Assembly: GCA_046349435.1 (NCBI GenBank)
Contig: JAXMCI010000012.1
Location: 62,001 to 126,000, forward strand
DNA: 64,000 nucleotides
Direction: 5' to 3'
DNA from: JAXMCI01 sp046349435
GTDB lineage: Bacteria; Pseudomonadota; Alphaproteobacteria; Dongiales; Dongiaceae
Numbering within the stretch: the stretch's first letter is position 1; each line of letters opens with the position of its first letter. The translations under genes were made by a program, and so were the position numbers. Below the pieces are notes generated by a model, which worked only from the letters and a program-made list of their open reading frames with translations, searched no databases and had not been told where the DNA came from. Positions 1-9,458 of this stretch are shown here, in pieces.

Positions 1-548
1 TCGTCACCGGCTTCCGGAGAACCGCGGACCATCGCCTGGTGGCCGGCGTGACCGGCGGCATGGTCGGCTTCGGCGGGCTGCGCAACGCCAGGTTCGAAGG
101 CCGGTCGGCGCGGGAGGCCGACATCCGGGACAGCATCCGCCGGGCCCATCCCGGGCTGGCGGAAATCCCCTTCGCCGACAGCTGGTACGGCCCGATCGAC
201 CGGACCCGCAGCGGCCTGCCGCTGTTCGGCCGGCTGCCGGGCCACCCCGGCATCCTCTACGGCTACGGCTTCTCCGGGAACGGCATCGCCACCACGCCGG
301 TGGCCGGCCGGATCCTCGCCTCGCTCGCCCTCGACCAGCGCGACGAGTGGTCGGGCTGCGGGCTGGTCCATCCGGTCGAGCCCTGGCTGCCGCCCGAGCC
401 CGTCCGCTACATCGGCGCGCACCTGGTGCGGGCCGCCGTGCGGCGCAAGGACCGGCTGGCGCACCGCGACCGCGAGCCCGGGCCGGTGGCGCGCCGGCTG
501 GCGGCGCTGGCCCCGGGCGGCATCACGACATCGCGGGTCAAGAGCTAG
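1..548 (+). CDS. FAD-dependent oxidoreductase (DAO family), C-terminal part
   Basis: The gene begins before the window; the open frame runs from base 3 to the TAG at 546-548. What remains is the C-terminal substrate/FAD-closing part of a D-amino-acid-oxidase-fold enzyme. The segment RRTADHRLVAG followed by a Gly-rich stretch matches the end of the substrate domain, and GILYGYGFSGNGIATTP is the usual C-terminal FAD-contact motif of this family. Family members oxidise amines or N-methyl amino acids in the cytoplasm with release of H2O2 or electrons. The substrate cannot be judged from this fragment. Its neighbour 25 nt downstream is a cupin on the same strand, so the two are probably co-transcribed. 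Confidence 0.8.
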   Translation, partial: VTGFRRTADHRLVAGVTGGMVGFGGLRNARFEGRSAREADIRDSIRRAHPGLAEIPFADSWYGPIDRTRSGLPLFGRLPGHPGILYGYGFSGNGIATTPVAGRILASLALDQRDEWSGCGLVHPVEPWLPPEPVRYIGAHLVRAAVRRKDRLAHRDREPGPVARRLAALAPGGITTSRVKS

Positions 549-573
549 CTACAACCAGCGGAGGATGCCAGCC

Positions 574-939
574 ATGACGGGGCCGACCCATTTCAGGCGC
601 GGCGAGCTGCCGATGATCTCCTGCAAGGTGCCGGGCGGCGAGACGCGGATCGCCCGCGTGGTCAATGCCGGCAACAGCCGGCACATGGGCGGCGGGCTGG
701 AGATCGTCGAGAACGTCCGCTTCGACTGGACCACCCTCTACGACGAGATCCTGTTCATCCACGAGGGGTCGATGATCGTCCGCACCCAGGGCCGCACGAT
801 GGAGTGCCATCCGGGCGACATCGTCTGGATTCCCGAGGGATCGACGCTCGACTACGACCTGACCGGCCGCCGCTGCGCCTATTTCTACGCGCTCTACCCC
901 GGCGACTGGGCCGCGCGGCACGGCATCGCCGAGCCCTGA
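574..939 (+). CDS. Small cupin protein (EutQ-like)
   Basis: A 121-residue single-domain cupin. The second half holds the cupin core: YDEILFIHEGSM, then CHPGDIVWIPEGSTLDY, a beta-hairpin pattern shared with ethanolamine-utilisation EutQ-type cupins. The usual metal-binding His residues of motif 1 are not clearly present (Glu and His occur in DEILFIHEG), so a catalytic role is uncertain. I chose ATG 574 because GGAGG at 560-564 sits 9 nt before it; the earlier ATG at 565 touches that ribosome-binding site. It follows the FAD oxidoreductase closely and converges with the gene at 962-3307. The role is unknown; binding of a small ligand or amine metabolism would fit. Confidence 0.75.
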   Translation: MTGPTHFRRGELPMISCKVPGGETRIARVVNAGNSRHMGGGLEIVENVRFDWTTLYDEILFIHEGSMIVRTQGRTMECHPGDIVWIPEGSTLDYDLTGRRCAYFYALYPGDWAARHGIAEP

Positions 940-961
940 GGCCGATCGGCCGTCGGTTCCC

Positions 962-3307
962 TCACAGCGGCAGGAGCGTGACCTCCGCCTCCAGCCGCTC
1001 GCAGGCGACCTCGACCTCCCAGCGCCGGACGCCGCGGGTCAGCACGGCCGGATCGGTGATCCAGCCGAGCGCCGCCGGGTGGCCCGTCCGGTAGCCGAAC
1101 CCGCCGCTGCTGGTCATGCCGACCACCGCGCCGTCGGCCAGGATCGGCTCCTGCCGGAACAGCGGGATGTGGTCGTCGCGGCCGAGGATGGCGAGCCGGG
1201 CCAGCCGCTGGCGGACGGGCAGCCCGCCGAGCGCCGCACGGCCGATGAAGTCGCGGCCGCCGTCGGTCGCCAGGGCGATGCCGAGCTCGGCCGGGACGAC
1301 GGTGTCGTCGATCTCGACGCCCCAGGCGCCCTCGCCGGCCTCGATGCGCAGCGAGCGGGCGGCGTAGCTGCCGGCACAGGCGAGCCCGAGGGGCCGGCCG
1401 GCCTCGCGCAGCGTCTCGAAGCCATGCGCGGCGAAGTCGCTCGCCAGCAGCAGGCAGGTTCCGGGCAGGCCGAAGGCCGGCTCCGCCCAGGCCACGACGG
1501 GCGCGTAGCCGATCGCGGTCGCGCCGCCGGCGGCCAGCGCCGCCGCCTGCGGGCCGACCAGGCGGAGCAGCGTCCAGGCGGCGGCGACGTCGGCGACCGC
1601 GACGCCCATCTCCGCGGCACCCTGCCGCCGCAGCCAGTCGGCGTCGCGGCGCTGGCTCGCCGGCGCGGTCAGCACCAGGAAGCGGTCCGCCGCGAGCCGG
1701 ACGATCGTGGGCATCGAGACGATGCGGCCCTGGCGGTTCAGCCACAGGGTCGGGCGCGCGCCGCCGGCCGGCAGGTCCATCGGGTGTGCCGAGACCCGGT
1801 CCAGCAGCGCGGCGGCGCGCTCGCCCTCGACCAGGATCTTCGCCTGCGCCGACTCGTCGAACAGCGCCACCGCCGCGCCGGCGGCGCGGCACTCCGCCTC
1901 GCACCAGCCCGCCCAGCTCGGCCGGCCGTAGCCGTACTCGATCGCCGGCCGGCTGCCGGCCGGGGCGAAGACGAGCGGCAGCTCGAAGCCCGCCCGCTCG
2001 CCCATCACCGCGCCGAGGTCGAGCAGCTCGCGGTGCAGCGCCGAGCGGCGGACGCCGCGGGCCGAGGCGTATTCGCGGTTCGGCCAGCCCATGTCGTAGA
2101 GGATGCCGAGCGCCTCGACCGTGCGGTCGTAGAGGAAGCGGTCGCCGGCCTGGAAGGGCAGGGTGCGGCGCACGTCGACGTCGACGAAGCCCTCCGGCGG
2201 CTCGCGGTCGCGGATCCACTCGGCGAGGATCTTGCCGACGCTGCCCGAGGAGATGATGCCGACCGTGTTCATGCCGCAGGCGACGAACAGGTTGCGCAGC
2301 TCCGGCGTCTCGCCGAGCAGGCAGTTGCCGTCCGGCGTGAAGGTCTCCGGCCCGTTGAAGAACAGCCGGATGCCGGTCTCGCGGAGCAGCGGGAAGCGCT
2401 CCATCGCGGCGGTCAGGATGGGATCGAAATGGTCGAGATCGGCCGGCAGCGAATCGAAGCAGAAGCCTTCGGGGACGCCCTGCATGCCCCAGGGCTTGGC
2501 CTTGCGCTCGAGGCAGCCGAAGAGCAGCTTGCCGGCATCGTCCTTGTAGTAGGTGCTCTCGTCGGGCACGCGGATCATCGGCATCGGCGAGGGCAGGCCG
2601 GCGACCGGCTCGGTCACCGCATAGAAATGCTCGGCCGCGTGCAGCGGCAGCGTGACGCCGTGGCGCGCCGCGAAGGGCCGGCTCCACAGCCCGGTGCAGA
2701 GCACCACCGTCTCGGCCCGGATCGGGCCCTCGGCGGTGTTGACGCCGCGGACCGCGCCGTTCTCGACGATCAGCGACTCGACCGCCACCTCCTCGAAGAT
2801 CCGCGCGCCGCGCTGGCGGGCGCCCTTGGCGTAGGCCAGCGCGGTGTCGAGCGCGTTGACCCGCCCGTCGGTCGGGACCCACATGCCGGCCAGCACGTCG
2901 TCGAGCTTGACGAAGCTGCAGCGCCGCGCGATCTCGGACCGTTCGATCATCTCGGCCTCGAGGCCGAGCGCGCGGGCCACCGACACCGTGCGCTTCATCT
3001 CGACCAGCCGGTCGGGGTTGAGCGCCAGCATGATCGAGCCCGGCTGCTTCAGACCGGTGGCCTGGCCGGTCTCCTGCTCCAGCGACCGGATCAGGTTGAT
3101 GGTGTAGCGGGCCAGCTCGGTCGCCAGCGGCGTGCCGCGGAACTCGCCGACGCTGCCCACCGAGTGCCAGGTCGTGCCGCAGCCGAGCTTGCGGCGCTCG
3201 AGCAGGACGACGTCCTGCAGCCCCAGCTTCGCCAGGTGGTAGGCGACCGAGCAGCCGATGATGCCGCCGCCGATGATCACGGTGCCGGCCCTGCTGGGAA
3301 GCGTCAT
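962..3307 (-). CDS. Dimethylglycine/sarcosine dehydrogenase-like flavoprotein with GcvT domain
   Basis: A 781-residue two-part enzyme. Residues 10-18 form the FAD dinucleotide fold (VIIGGGIIG). His48 in CGTTWHSVGS is at the position that carries covalent FAD in dimethylglycine and sarcosine dehydrogenases. From about residue 430 the sequence turns into a GcvT/aminomethyltransferase-type folate-binding domain. In the family, an N-methyl group is oxidised and the one-carbon unit is handed to tetrahydrofolate. Length fits the family (about 800-850). Its ATG overlaps the stop of the upstream molybdopterin gene by 4 nt (ATGA), so the two are translationally coupled. The exact N-methyl substrate is unknown; the HyuAB genes upstream suggest a sarcosine- or methylhydantoin-related compound (inference). 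Confidence 0.85.
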   Translation of the reverse strand: MTLPSRAGTVIIGGGIIGCSVAYHLAKLGLQDVVLLERRKLGCGTTWHSVGSVGEFRGTPLATELARYTINLIRSLEQETGQATGLKQPGSIMLALNPDRLVEMKRTVSVARALGLEAEMIERSEIARRCSFVKLDDVLAGMWVPTDGRVNALDTALAYAKGARQRGARIFEEVAVESLIVENGAVRGVNTAEGPIRAETVVLCTGLWSRPFAARHGVTLPLHAAEHFYAVTEPVAGLPSPMPMIRVPDESTYYKDDAGKLLFGCLERKAKPWGMQGVPEGFCFDSLPADLDHFDPILTAAMERFPLLRETGIRLFFNGPETFTPDGNCLLGETPELRNLFVACGMNTVGIISSGSVGKILAEWIRDREPPEGFVDVDVRRTLPFQAGDRFLYDRTVEALGILYDMGWPNREYASARGVRRSALHRELLDLGAVMGERAGFELPLVFAPAGSRPAIEYGYGRPSWAGWCEAECRAAGAAVALFDESAQAKILVEGERAAALLDRVSAHPMDLPAGGARPTLWLNRQGRIVSMPTIVRLAADRFLVLTAPASQRRDADWLRRQGAAEMGVAVADVAAAWTLLRLVGPQAAALAAGGATAIGYAPVVAWAEPAFGLPGTCLLLASDFAAHGFETLREAGRPLGLACAGSYAARSLRIEAGEGAWGVEIDDTVVPAELGIALATDGGRDFIGRAALGGLPVRQRLARLAILGRDDHIPLFRQEPILADGAVVGMTSSGGFGYRTGHPAALGWITDPAVLTRGVRRWEVEVACERLEAEVTLLPL

Positions 3308-5556
3308 GGAAGCGGTCTCCGGTTGAGCGCGCGCCAGACGGACTCCGGCGTCGCGGGCATGTCGATCTCGACGCCGTCCAGCGCGTCGATGATGGCGTTC
3401 ATCACCGCCGCCGGCGCGCCGATGCAGCCGACCTCGGCCGCCCCCTTCATGCCGAGCGGATTGTTGCCCGTCGGGATGTCGGCCGCCAGCAGCTCGAAGA
3501 AGGGCAGGTCGTCGGCGCGCGGCAGGCCGTAATCCATGAAGGAGCCGGTCAGCAGCTGGCCGCTCTCCGGATCGTAGACGGCCTGCTCCAGCAGCGCCTG
3601 GCCGATGCCCTGGGCGATGCTGCCATGGAGCTGGCCCTCGACCACCATCGGGTTGAGCCGCCGCCCGAGATCGTCGACGCCGCTGAAGCGGACCAGCGCG
3701 ACGGCGCCGGTCTCCGCGTCGATCTCGACCTCCGCGACATAGGCGCCGTTGGGCACGGTCAGGGTCGGGCCCTCGAGGGCGGCCTCGCCGGCGCAGCCGG
3801 GCAGGCCGTCGGCCGCCTGGCGGCGGGCGATCTCGGCCAGCGTCACGGCACGGTCGGTGCCGCGGATCACGAAGCGGCCGGCGCCGTAGGCGAGGTCGGC
3901 CTCGGCCGCCTCGAGCAGCTCGCCGGCCGCGGCGCGCGGCGCCGCCAGCATGCGCTCGGCGGCGCGCAGGATGGTGACGCCGCCGACCTGCAGCGAGGAG
4001 GAGCCGGCGGTCGGGCCGCCGGTCGGCCCGAGCAGCGCGGTGTCGCCCTGCTCGATCGCCACCGCGTCCGCGGCCAGCTCGAGCCGGTCGGCGACGAGCT
4101 GGGCCAGCGTCGTCTCGTGGCCCTGGCCGGAGGATTGCAGGCCGGTGCGCACGACGACCCGGCCGGCCGGGTCGAGCAGCACGCGGCTGACCTCGCTCGA
4201 GGTGACGCCGGTGGTGTGGATGTAGAGGGAGAGGCCGATGCCGCGCCGCCGTCCCCGGGCGAGCGCCGCCTGCCGCCGCGCCGGGAAGCCGCCCCAGTCG
4301 GCCTGGGCAGCCGCCCGCGCGACGATGCCGGGGAAGTCGCCGCTGTCGAAGACAGTGCCGGTCGCCGCCTTGTAGGGCATCGCCTCGGGCGGCACCGCGT
4401 TGCGCCGGCGCAGCTCCAGCCGTTCGATCCCGAGCTGCCGCGCCGCGGCGTCCATCAGCCGCTCGGTCAGATAGAGCGATTCCGGCTTGCCCGAGCCGCG
4501 ATAGGCGTCGGTCGGGGTCAGGTTGGTATAGACGCCGATGCTGCGGACATGGATGGCCGGGATGGCGTAGGCGCCGCCCAGCGTCGCCGCGAAGCCGGCG
4601 GTGTGCGTGGTCGGGCTGACGGCCGAGGCATAGGCGCCGAGATTGCCGATGGTCTCGACCTGCAGGGCGAGGCAGCGGCCCTGCCCGTCGAAGGCGGCCA
4701 CGGCCCGGCTGCGGTGGTCGCGCCCGGCATTGTCGGCGAGGAAGGACTCCGAGCGTCGCGCCACCCAGCGCACCGGGCGGCCCAGCGCGCGGGCGGCGAA
4801 CAGCACCAGCGTCTGCTCGGGGTGATTGACCAGCTTGAGGCCGAAGCTGCCGCCGACATCCTCGGTGACGACCCGCAGCCGCGCCTCGGGGATGGCGAGG
4901 CTGAGCGCCACCAGGCGGCGGATCAGGTGCGCCCCCTGGCTCGGCGTGTAGAGGCAGTAGCTCTCGTCCGCGGCGTCGAAGGTGCCGATCGCGCCGCGCG
5001 GCTCGACCGGCGCCATGAAGACGCGGTTGCTGACGACCCGGCACTCGACGACATGTGCCGCCGCGGCGATGGCCGCCTCGACCGCCGCCGCGTCGCCCTT
5101 CTCCCAGACGAAGGCCTCGTGCTCGCGCCGGGCCGGATCGACCGCCGCCGGCAGGGCCTCGCACTCGACCAGGACCGCGTCGGCGGCGTCGGCCGCCTGC
5201 TCCGGCGTCTCGGCCACCACCAGCGCCACCGGGTCGCCGACATGGCGGACGGTGTCGATCGCCAGCGGGTGGCGGGGCGGCGGCGCCCAGGGCCGGCCGT
5301 CGACGCTCTCGATCGGGCGCACGCAGGGCAGCGGCGGGATGCCGGCGGCCTGCAGGTCGGCGCCGCGGAAGATGGCGACGACGCCCGGCATCTGCCGGGC
5401 CTCCTCGATGTCGACCGCGAGCAGCCGGGCATGGGCGTGGTCGGAGCGCCGCACCACGGCGTGCAGCATGCCGTCGAGGCGCAGGTCCTCGATGAACCGC
5501 CCGGCGCCGCGCAGCAGGCGCTCGTCCTCGCGCCGGGGCAGCGAGCGGCCGATCAT
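3304..5556 (-). CDS. Molybdopterin-binding subunit of xanthine dehydrogenase/CoxL superfamily
   Basis: A 750-residue large subunit of a molybdenum hydroxylase. It has the N-terminal a/b hammerhead domain (about 1-130), then the Mo-binding domains with GGSFGLK (235-241), AYRGSG (351-356) and the conserved active-site Glu708 in MKGAAEVGCIGAP. The loop AYRGSG replaces the Cys-containing loop of true CO dehydrogenase, so this is not a CO oxidiser; the family hydroxylates aldehydes or N-heterocycles with water as oxygen source. The usual FAD (medium) and 2Fe-2S (small) subunit genes are not in the window, which is odd. It is coupled to the downstream flavoprotein gene by a 4-nt overlap. The substrate is unknown. 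Confidence 0.87.
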   Translation of the reverse strand: MIGRSLPRREDERLLRGAGRFIEDLRLDGMLHAVVRRSDHAHARLLAVDIEEARQMPGVVAIFRGADLQAAGIPPLPCVRPIESVDGRPWAPPPRHPLAIDTVRHVGDPVALVVAETPEQAADAADAVLVECEALPAAVDPARREHEAFVWEKGDAAAVEAAIAAAAHVVECRVVSNRVFMAPVEPRGAIGTFDAADESYCLYTPSQGAHLIRRLVALSLAIPEARLRVVTEDVGGSFGLKLVNHPEQTLVLFAARALGRPVRWVARRSESFLADNAGRDHRSRAVAAFDGQGRCLALQVETIGNLGAYASAVSPTTHTAGFAATLGGAYAIPAIHVRSIGVYTNLTPTDAYRGSGKPESLYLTERLMDAAARQLGIERLELRRRNAVPPEAMPYKAATGTVFDSGDFPGIVARAAAQADWGGFPARRQAALARGRRRGIGLSLYIHTTGVTSSEVSRVLLDPAGRVVVRTGLQSSGQGHETTLAQLVADRLELAADAVAIEQGDTALLGPTGGPTAGSSSLQVGGVTILRAAERMLAAPRAAAGELLEAAEADLAYGAGRFVIRGTDRAVTLAEIARRQAADGLPGCAGEAALEGPTLTVPNGAYVAEVEIDAETGAVALVRFSGVDDLGRRLNPMVVEGQLHGSIAQGIGQALLEQAVYDPESGQLLTGSFMDYGLPRADDLPFFELLAADIPTGNNPLGMKGAAEVGCIGAPAAVMNAIIDALDGVEIDMPATPESVWRALNRRPLP

Positions 5557-5617
5557 CGCGTGCGTCCCCGCGGCGTCGGACGACGCATCGGGCCTGCCCG
5601 GTCCGGCGCCGCCCGGC

Positions 5618-6385
<768 letters not shown>

Positions 6386-6418
6386 CCTGCTCTCCCTCCG
6401 CTCGCTTCCCGATTGCCC

Positions 6419-7351
6419 TCAGCGCGCCACGCCGCGCGCCGCCCGGTAGCGGGCGGCCTCGGCGCTCATCTCTGCCGTCAGCATCTCGCCGAGGCGCCGG
6501 GTCAGCGGCCCCGGCCGGCCGGCGGCGATCGGCCGCCCGTCGACCTCGACCACCGGCACCGCCAGCTCCAGGGTCGAGCAGATGAAGACCTCGTCGGCGC
6601 TGGCCAGCGCGAAGGCGTCGAACAGCCGCTCCTCGGCCGGGATGCCGGCCCGCTCGCAGAGCTCGAGCACGACCGCGCGGGTCACCCCCGGCAGCAGGTC
6701 GCGGTCGAGCGGCGCGGTGATCACCCGGCCCTTGCGGACGATGAAGATGTTGTAGGCGATGCCCTCGGTGACGAAGCCGTCGCGGTCGACCGCGATGCCG
6801 ATGTCGACCTTGGCGTCGGTCACCTCGATGGCGCCCAGCACGCTGTTCAGGTAGTTGCAGTGCTTCATCCCGGAGGGCACGGCCGCCGAGGGCATGCGCG
6901 GCCGGGAGAGGATGACGCCGCGCATGCCCTGCTCGGCCTTCTGCGCGAACAGGCCCTTGTAGTAGTCGCGGAAGCCCGGGATCGGGATGACCACGCTGTT
7001 GGGCTCCGGCTTGCGCAGCAGCCGCCGCTCCCACTTGATCGAGGAGATGCCCTCGCCGCGGCTGATCTGCAGCCGGAGATAGCCGTCCTCCATGTCGTTG
7101 GCGGCGATCAGGCGGTCGAGGATGTCGAGCCACTCGGCCCGGCCGTAGGGCGGCTCGATGCGCAGATAGGCGAGGCCGGCGAACAGGCGGTCGAGATGGG
7201 CCTCGACGCGGAACGGGGCACGCTCCCACACCGCGATGCCCTCGAACACCCCGTCGCCGTAGAGATAGCAGCGGTCGAACACCGAGAGCCTGGCCTCGGC
7301 CTCCGGCACGATGCTGCCGTTGAGGAAGTAGAGCTGCTGCTTCTGCGTCAT
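6419..7351 (-). CDS. Class IV PLP aminotransferase (branched-chain aminotransferase/aminodeoxychorismate lyase type)
   Basis: A 310-residue fold-type IV PLP enzyme. Lys163 in SGMKHCNYLNS is the expected Schiff-base lysine, RLSVFDRCYLYGDGVFEG (21-38) is the N-terminal family signature, and EGIAYNIFIV is the substrate/PLP-phosphate strand typical of the family. Members transaminate branched-chain or D-amino acids, or eliminate pyruvate from aminodeoxychorismate; the sequence alone does not decide between these. It lies between HyuA (19 nt away) and the SDR on the same strand, so a role in processing an amino acid released by the hydantoinase/oxoprolinase pair is a reasonable inference. Length is normal. 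Confidence 0.85.
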   Translation of the reverse strand: MTQKQQLYFLNGSIVPEAEARLSVFDRCYLYGDGVFEGIAVWERAPFRVEAHLDRLFAGLAYLRIEPPYGRAEWLDILDRLIAANDMEDGYLRLQISRGEGISSIKWERRLLRKPEPNSVVIPIPGFRDYYKGLFAQKAEQGMRGVILSRPRMPSAAVPSGMKHCNYLNSVLGAIEVTDAKVDIGIAVDRDGFVTEGIAYNIFIVRKGRVITAPLDRDLLPGVTRAVVLELCERAGIPAEERLFDAFALASADEVFICSTLELAVPVVEVDGRPIAAGRPGPLTRRLGEMLTAEMSAEAARYRAARGVAR

Positions 7352-7370
7352 GGATTGCCCGTGCGGCTCG

Positions 7371-9458
7371 CTAGTGGAGCTCGATCCAGATGTTGCCCAG
7401 CGCCGTCGCCCGCGCCCGCGAGGCGGGATAGAGGACGATGGTGGTGAGCGGCGCCTCGATCACCGCCGGCCCGGCGATCTCCTGGCCCGGGGCCAGCGCC
7501 TCGCCGCGGAAGACCGGCACCTCGGCGACGCCGCCGATCTCGCGGAAGTACATCGGCCGGCGGCCCGCCGCCGCCGCGCCCGCCTGCGCGCCCGCCGCCG
7601 GGCCCTGGGGCGCCGCCGCCGGAGCCGGCTCGACCGCGGCGGCATGGCCGATCGCCATGACGTTCCACTCGGTGAACTCGATGACGTCGTCCGGGCTGCG
7701 CACGAAGTAGCGCTTCTCGTGCAGCCGGTGGAAGTCCTCGACCACCGCGGCGAGCGCCGCCGCATCGGGGATGCGCGAGGCGCCGAGCGGCAGCGTGAGC
7801 TGCCAGACCTGGCCGCGGTAGCGGGCCTCGGCGCTGAATCCCAGCGCGCGGTGGCCGGCCGGCACCGCCATGCGATCGAGATAGGCGGTCGCCTCGGCCT
7901 CGAGCCGCGCCAGGGCCGCCTCGACCCGCGCGAAGTCGAAGGCGGCGCTGCTGGTCAGCAGGCTCACGGCGAAGCCCGAGCGGATGTCGCTGACCAGGAT
8001 GCCGTAGGCGCTGAGCGCGCCGGCGACGCTCGGCACCATGATCCGGCGGATGCCGAGCTCGCGCGCCATCGGCACGGCGTGCAGCCCGGCCGCCGCGCCG
8101 CCGGCGATCATGATGTACTCGCGCGGATCGACGCCGCGCTTCAGCGTGATGTCCTCGATGGCGCCGACCATGTTCTGCTCGACGGTCAGGCAGATCAGCG
8201 CCGCCGCCTCGCGCTCGCTCATGCCGAGCGGCGCGGCGACGCCGTCGCGGATCGCCGCCTCGGCCAGCGCCGGCTGCAGCGACATGATGCCGCCGGCGAA
8301 GCGCTCCGGGTTGAGGAAGCCGCGCACCAGGTTGGCGTCGGTCACCGTCGGCCGCGTGCCGCCGCGCCCGTAGCAGGCCGGGCCCGGCTGCGCGCCGGCG
8401 CTCTCCGGCCCGACATGGATGAAGCCGCCGGCATCGACCCGGGCGATGCTGCCGCCGCCGGCGCCGACCGTCTTCACGTCGACCGAGGGCACGCCGAACA
8501 TGTGCCCGGCGATGATGCCCTCGCGGTGCATCGGGATGTCCCAGCCGGTGACGATGCTGACGTCGAAGCTGGTGCCGCCCATGTCGACGACGATGACGTT
8601 GCCCTCGGCGACGCCCTCGGCGCGCGCCAGGCGGCGGCCCGCCTCCGGGGCGGCCGAGGGGCCGGACAGGCAGAGATGCACCGGCTTGTGCACGATCTCG
8701 CTGCTGCCGGTCTGGCCGCCGCTCGAGGTGACCAGGGTCAGCACGCCCGCGAAGCCCTGCGCGCGCAGCCGGCCCTCGAGCGCGGCGACGTCGGCCGAGA
8801 CGAGCGGCTTCATCGAGGCGTCGATGGCGGTGGCCGAGGCCCGGCGGTACTCGCGGATCGACGGGCTGACCCGGCTGCTCAGGCTGTAGGGCATGCCCGG
8901 CAGATGCTGCTCGATCAGCGCCCCGATGCGGCGCTCGTGCCGGTCGTCGGCGATCGACCAGAGCAGGCAGACGGCGATCGCCTTGACGCCGGCCGCCGCG
9001 ATGCGCCGGAGCACGTCGACGACCTCGGCCTCGTCCAGCGGCCGGTCGATCTCGCCCTCGCTGGTGACGCGCTCGCGCACCGGGAAGGTGAGGTGGCGGG
9101 GGATGTAGGGCGGCGGGTAGTCGAGGCGGATGTTGTAGCTGTCGTCCTTGCCACCCTCGCGCACCAGCAGGATGTCGCGGAAGCCCTCGGTGCAGATCAG
9201 CGCCGTGCGCGGCGCCTTGCCCTCGAGGATGGCGTTGGTCGCGGTGGTCGAGCCGAAGGCGAAGCGCTCGCAGCGCGCCAGCAGCTCGGCGACGCTGCAG
9301 CCGCGGCGCCCGGCGGCCAGCCCGACGGCGTCGAGCACGCCGTCGACGACGCGGCCCGGGGTGGTCGGCGCCTTCAGGCTGACCAGCGGGCCGCCGGCCT
9401 CGCGCAGCACGAGGTCGGTGAAGGTCCCGCCGACGTCGACGGCGATGCCGATGCTCAT
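7371..9458 (-). CDS. hyuA: Hydantoinase/oxoprolinase subunit A
   Basis: A 695-residue HyuA protein. It opens with the actin-like ATPase motif VDVGGTFTDLVL (8-19) and carries the second phosphate motif VVDMGGTSFDVS near the middle. HyuA works with HyuB to hydrolyse cyclic amides (N-methylhydantoin, 5-oxoproline) or to carboxylate aromatic ketones such as acetophenone, always with ATP use. Its ATG overlaps the end of hyuB by 4 nt, as in known hyuBA pairs, which supports a complex. A low-complexity Ala/Pro stretch (around AAVEPAPAAAAPQGPA) sits in the C-terminal part. The choice among hydantoin, oxoproline and ketone substrates is open; the nearby sarcosine-type dehydrogenase favours an N-methylated cyclic amide. 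Confidence 0.9.
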   Translation of the reverse strand: MSIGIAVDVGGTFTDLVLREAGGPLVSLKAPTTPGRVVDGVLDAVGLAAGRRGCSVAELLARCERFAFGSTTATNAILEGKAPRTALICTEGFRDILLVREGGKDDSYNIRLDYPPPYIPRHLTFPVRERVTSEGEIDRPLDEAEVVDVLRRIAAAGVKAIAVCLLWSIADDRHERRIGALIEQHLPGMPYSLSSRVSPSIREYRRASATAIDASMKPLVSADVAALEGRLRAQGFAGVLTLVTSSGGQTGSSEIVHKPVHLCLSGPSAAPEAGRRLARAEGVAEGNVIVVDMGGTSFDVSIVTGWDIPMHREGIIAGHMFGVPSVDVKTVGAGGGSIARVDAGGFIHVGPESAGAQPGPACYGRGGTRPTVTDANLVRGFLNPERFAGGIMSLQPALAEAAIRDGVAAPLGMSEREAAALICLTVEQNMVGAIEDITLKRGVDPREYIMIAGGAAAGLHAVPMARELGIRRIMVPSVAGALSAYGILVSDIRSGFAVSLLTSSAAFDFARVEAALARLEAEATAYLDRMAVPAGHRALGFSAEARYRGQVWQLTLPLGASRIPDAAALAAVVEDFHRLHEKRYFVRSPDDVIEFTEWNVMAIGHAAAVEPAPAAAPQGPAAGAQAGAAAAGRRPMYFREIGGVAEVPVFRGEALAPGQEIAGPAVIEAPLTTIVLYPASRARATALGNIWIELH

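Noticed and set aside
940..951. GGCCGATCGGCC palindrome between convergent genes as a terminator
   Set aside because: It has no loop and no T-run; a 12-bp palindrome in GC-rich DNA is weak evidence.
1079..3532. Long plus-strand open frame (817 codons) opposite the flavoprotein gene
   Set aside because: It is the mirror of a real GC-rich gene; no domain is seen and the composition (Arg, Ala, Gly, Asp, Gln) is typical of antisense shadow frames.
3304..5556. Carbon monoxide dehydrogenase large subunit
   Set aside because: The active-site loop is AYRGSG and not the Cys-containing loop of CO-oxidising CoxL; partner subunits are absent.
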